From NCBI RefSeq assembly GCF_018588585.1, contig NZ_JAEUFG010000022.1:1-64000 (forward strand): a DNA stretch of 64,000 nt, in the 5' to 3' direction. This DNA is from Bacillus sp. SM2101 (GTDB taxonomy: Bacteria > Bacillota > Bacilli > Bacillales > SM2101). The notes beneath the pieces were generated by a model. It made no database searches and had not been told where the DNA came from. It saw only the letters and a list, made by a program, of their open reading frames with translations. The position numbers and the translations under genes were made by a program. Shown piece by piece: positions 63,574 to 64,000 of the stretch; within the stretch, counting starts at the first letter, position 1, and every line of letters starts with the position of its first letter.

Positions 63574-64000
63574 GTGAAGGATTTAAAGAAATTACCATCG
63601 GATGATAAGAAATTACACCCATTATATATCCATAAAAAGGCAATTATTGAAGATTTGAAAATTAAGCATGAACCATTTGTACTTTATGGTGATAAAGCAG
63701 TTGCTTTCGTCAAGGAGCATGTTCCAGAGTTTAAAAATAAATCAGAGAAAAAAATCTATAAAAATAATGGCATCTTCTTAGGTAAAAACCTTCCTAAAGA
63801 ATATACTTCTGCAGGTGTGGTATGTGTATTTAATGGAGAAATTGGAACCTTGGCACACGAATTATGCCATGCTAAACAATTTCAGGATAATAACAAATGG
63901 ATACATTGTGGGAAATTATTAAACCTGATAAAAAAAATAATTTATCCATATTACTCGATTGAGAAAGAAGCATTTTCCTATGCTGTGTATTATTTGAAAA
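63574..64000 (+). CDS. Second HExxH metallopeptidase-like protein (partial)
   Basis: The reading frame runs off the window end after 142 codons. GTG at 63574 follows AGAGGTGGG by about 9 bp. The visible part contains GTLAHELCHAKQFQDNNKW, an HExxH zinc motif. It may be related to the preceding HExxH protein or to phage and plasmid SprT-like peptidases; the rest of the gene is needed to decide. Confidence 0.7.
   Translation, partial: MKDLKKLPSDDKKLHPLYIHKKAIIEDLKIKHEPFVLYGDKAVAFVKEHVPEFKNKSEKKIYKNNGIFLGKNLPKEYTSAGVVCVFNGEIGTLAHELCHAKQFQDNNKWIHCGKLLNLIKKIIYPYYSIEKEAFSYAVYYLK

Overview
The window is AT-rich Bacillota DNA, most likely a large plasmid of a Bacillus-like (Bacillaceae) host. The signs are strong AGGAGG ribosome sites, frequent TTG/GTG starts, SLH surface protein and DUF2187/DUF3923 families, sigma-A promoters, a Rep_3-type initiator (28293-29606) preceded by iterons (27482-28187), a plasmid-type SSB and large polyvalent metallopeptidases. 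No rRNA, tRNA or CRISPR was seen.

Layout. 1-3600: small cargo genes (DUF3923 membrane protein, methyltransferase, secreted peptide, Nudix hydrolase) separated by copies of a 16-bp repeat. 3999-7699: plasmid-type genes (S1-domain protein, winged-helix protein, HD-GYP, DUF2187). 7795-23588: a Tad/Flp-like pilus or secretion locus (TadZ/CpaE-like, CpaB-like, TadA ATPase, TadB/TadC, small pilin-like proteins), then an SLH protein and a 1,900-residue PKD-repeat surface protein. 23.6-27.2 kb: small secreted or membrane proteins, an amidase-domain protein and a minimal subtilase. 27.4-31.6 kb: replication origin, rep gene and a group II intron with a frameshifted reverse transcriptase. 31.9-36.3 kb: a class III lanthipeptide operon (34-residue precursor, LanKC, MFS exporter). 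37.3-42.6 kb: two HTH+TPR regulators, each with a divergent small exported peptide (RRNPP-like quorum sensing), flanking a T-box-controlled MFS transporter. 42.8-56.2 kb: an unusual RiPP cluster. 56.2-57.6 kb: decayed genes. 57.6-64 kb: plasmid-maintenance or transfer operons of mostly unknown proteins, with SSB and two HExxH metallopeptidases.

The main discovery candidate is the 42.8-56.2 kb cluster. Its precursor (45028-45426) is a 22-residue leader followed by twelve perfect-length 9-residue repeats, (T/M)ATEIDMPR, each ending in Arg. It lies directly behind a MoaD/ThiS-like sulfur carrier ending in GG, a YcaO and a TfuA protein (the pair known to install backbone thioamides), and directly ahead of a ThiF/MoeB-like E1 with a rhodanese domain. 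The cluster continues with four different ATP-grasp ligases, a radical SAM/SPASM enzyme, a PLP aminotransferase and an MFS exporter. The inferred logic is: E1 plus carrier deliver sulfur; YcaO-TfuA thioamidate the repeated cores; a protease cuts after Arg; the ATP-grasp ligases attach or condense further amino acids (compare the PGM1 ligase of pheganomycin), with the aminotransferase and radical SAM enzyme making or modifying building blocks; the product is exported by the MFS protein.

A second notable feature is a set of three leader RNAs (about 7823-8010, 58048-58192 and 60553-60730). Each has a sigma-A promoter, a short local hairpin that overlaps the left arm of a long-range terminator, and a variable hairpin in between. 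Two share the motif GGTTAGCGGGTTT. They head three separate operons, so they look like a shared transcription-attenuation system.
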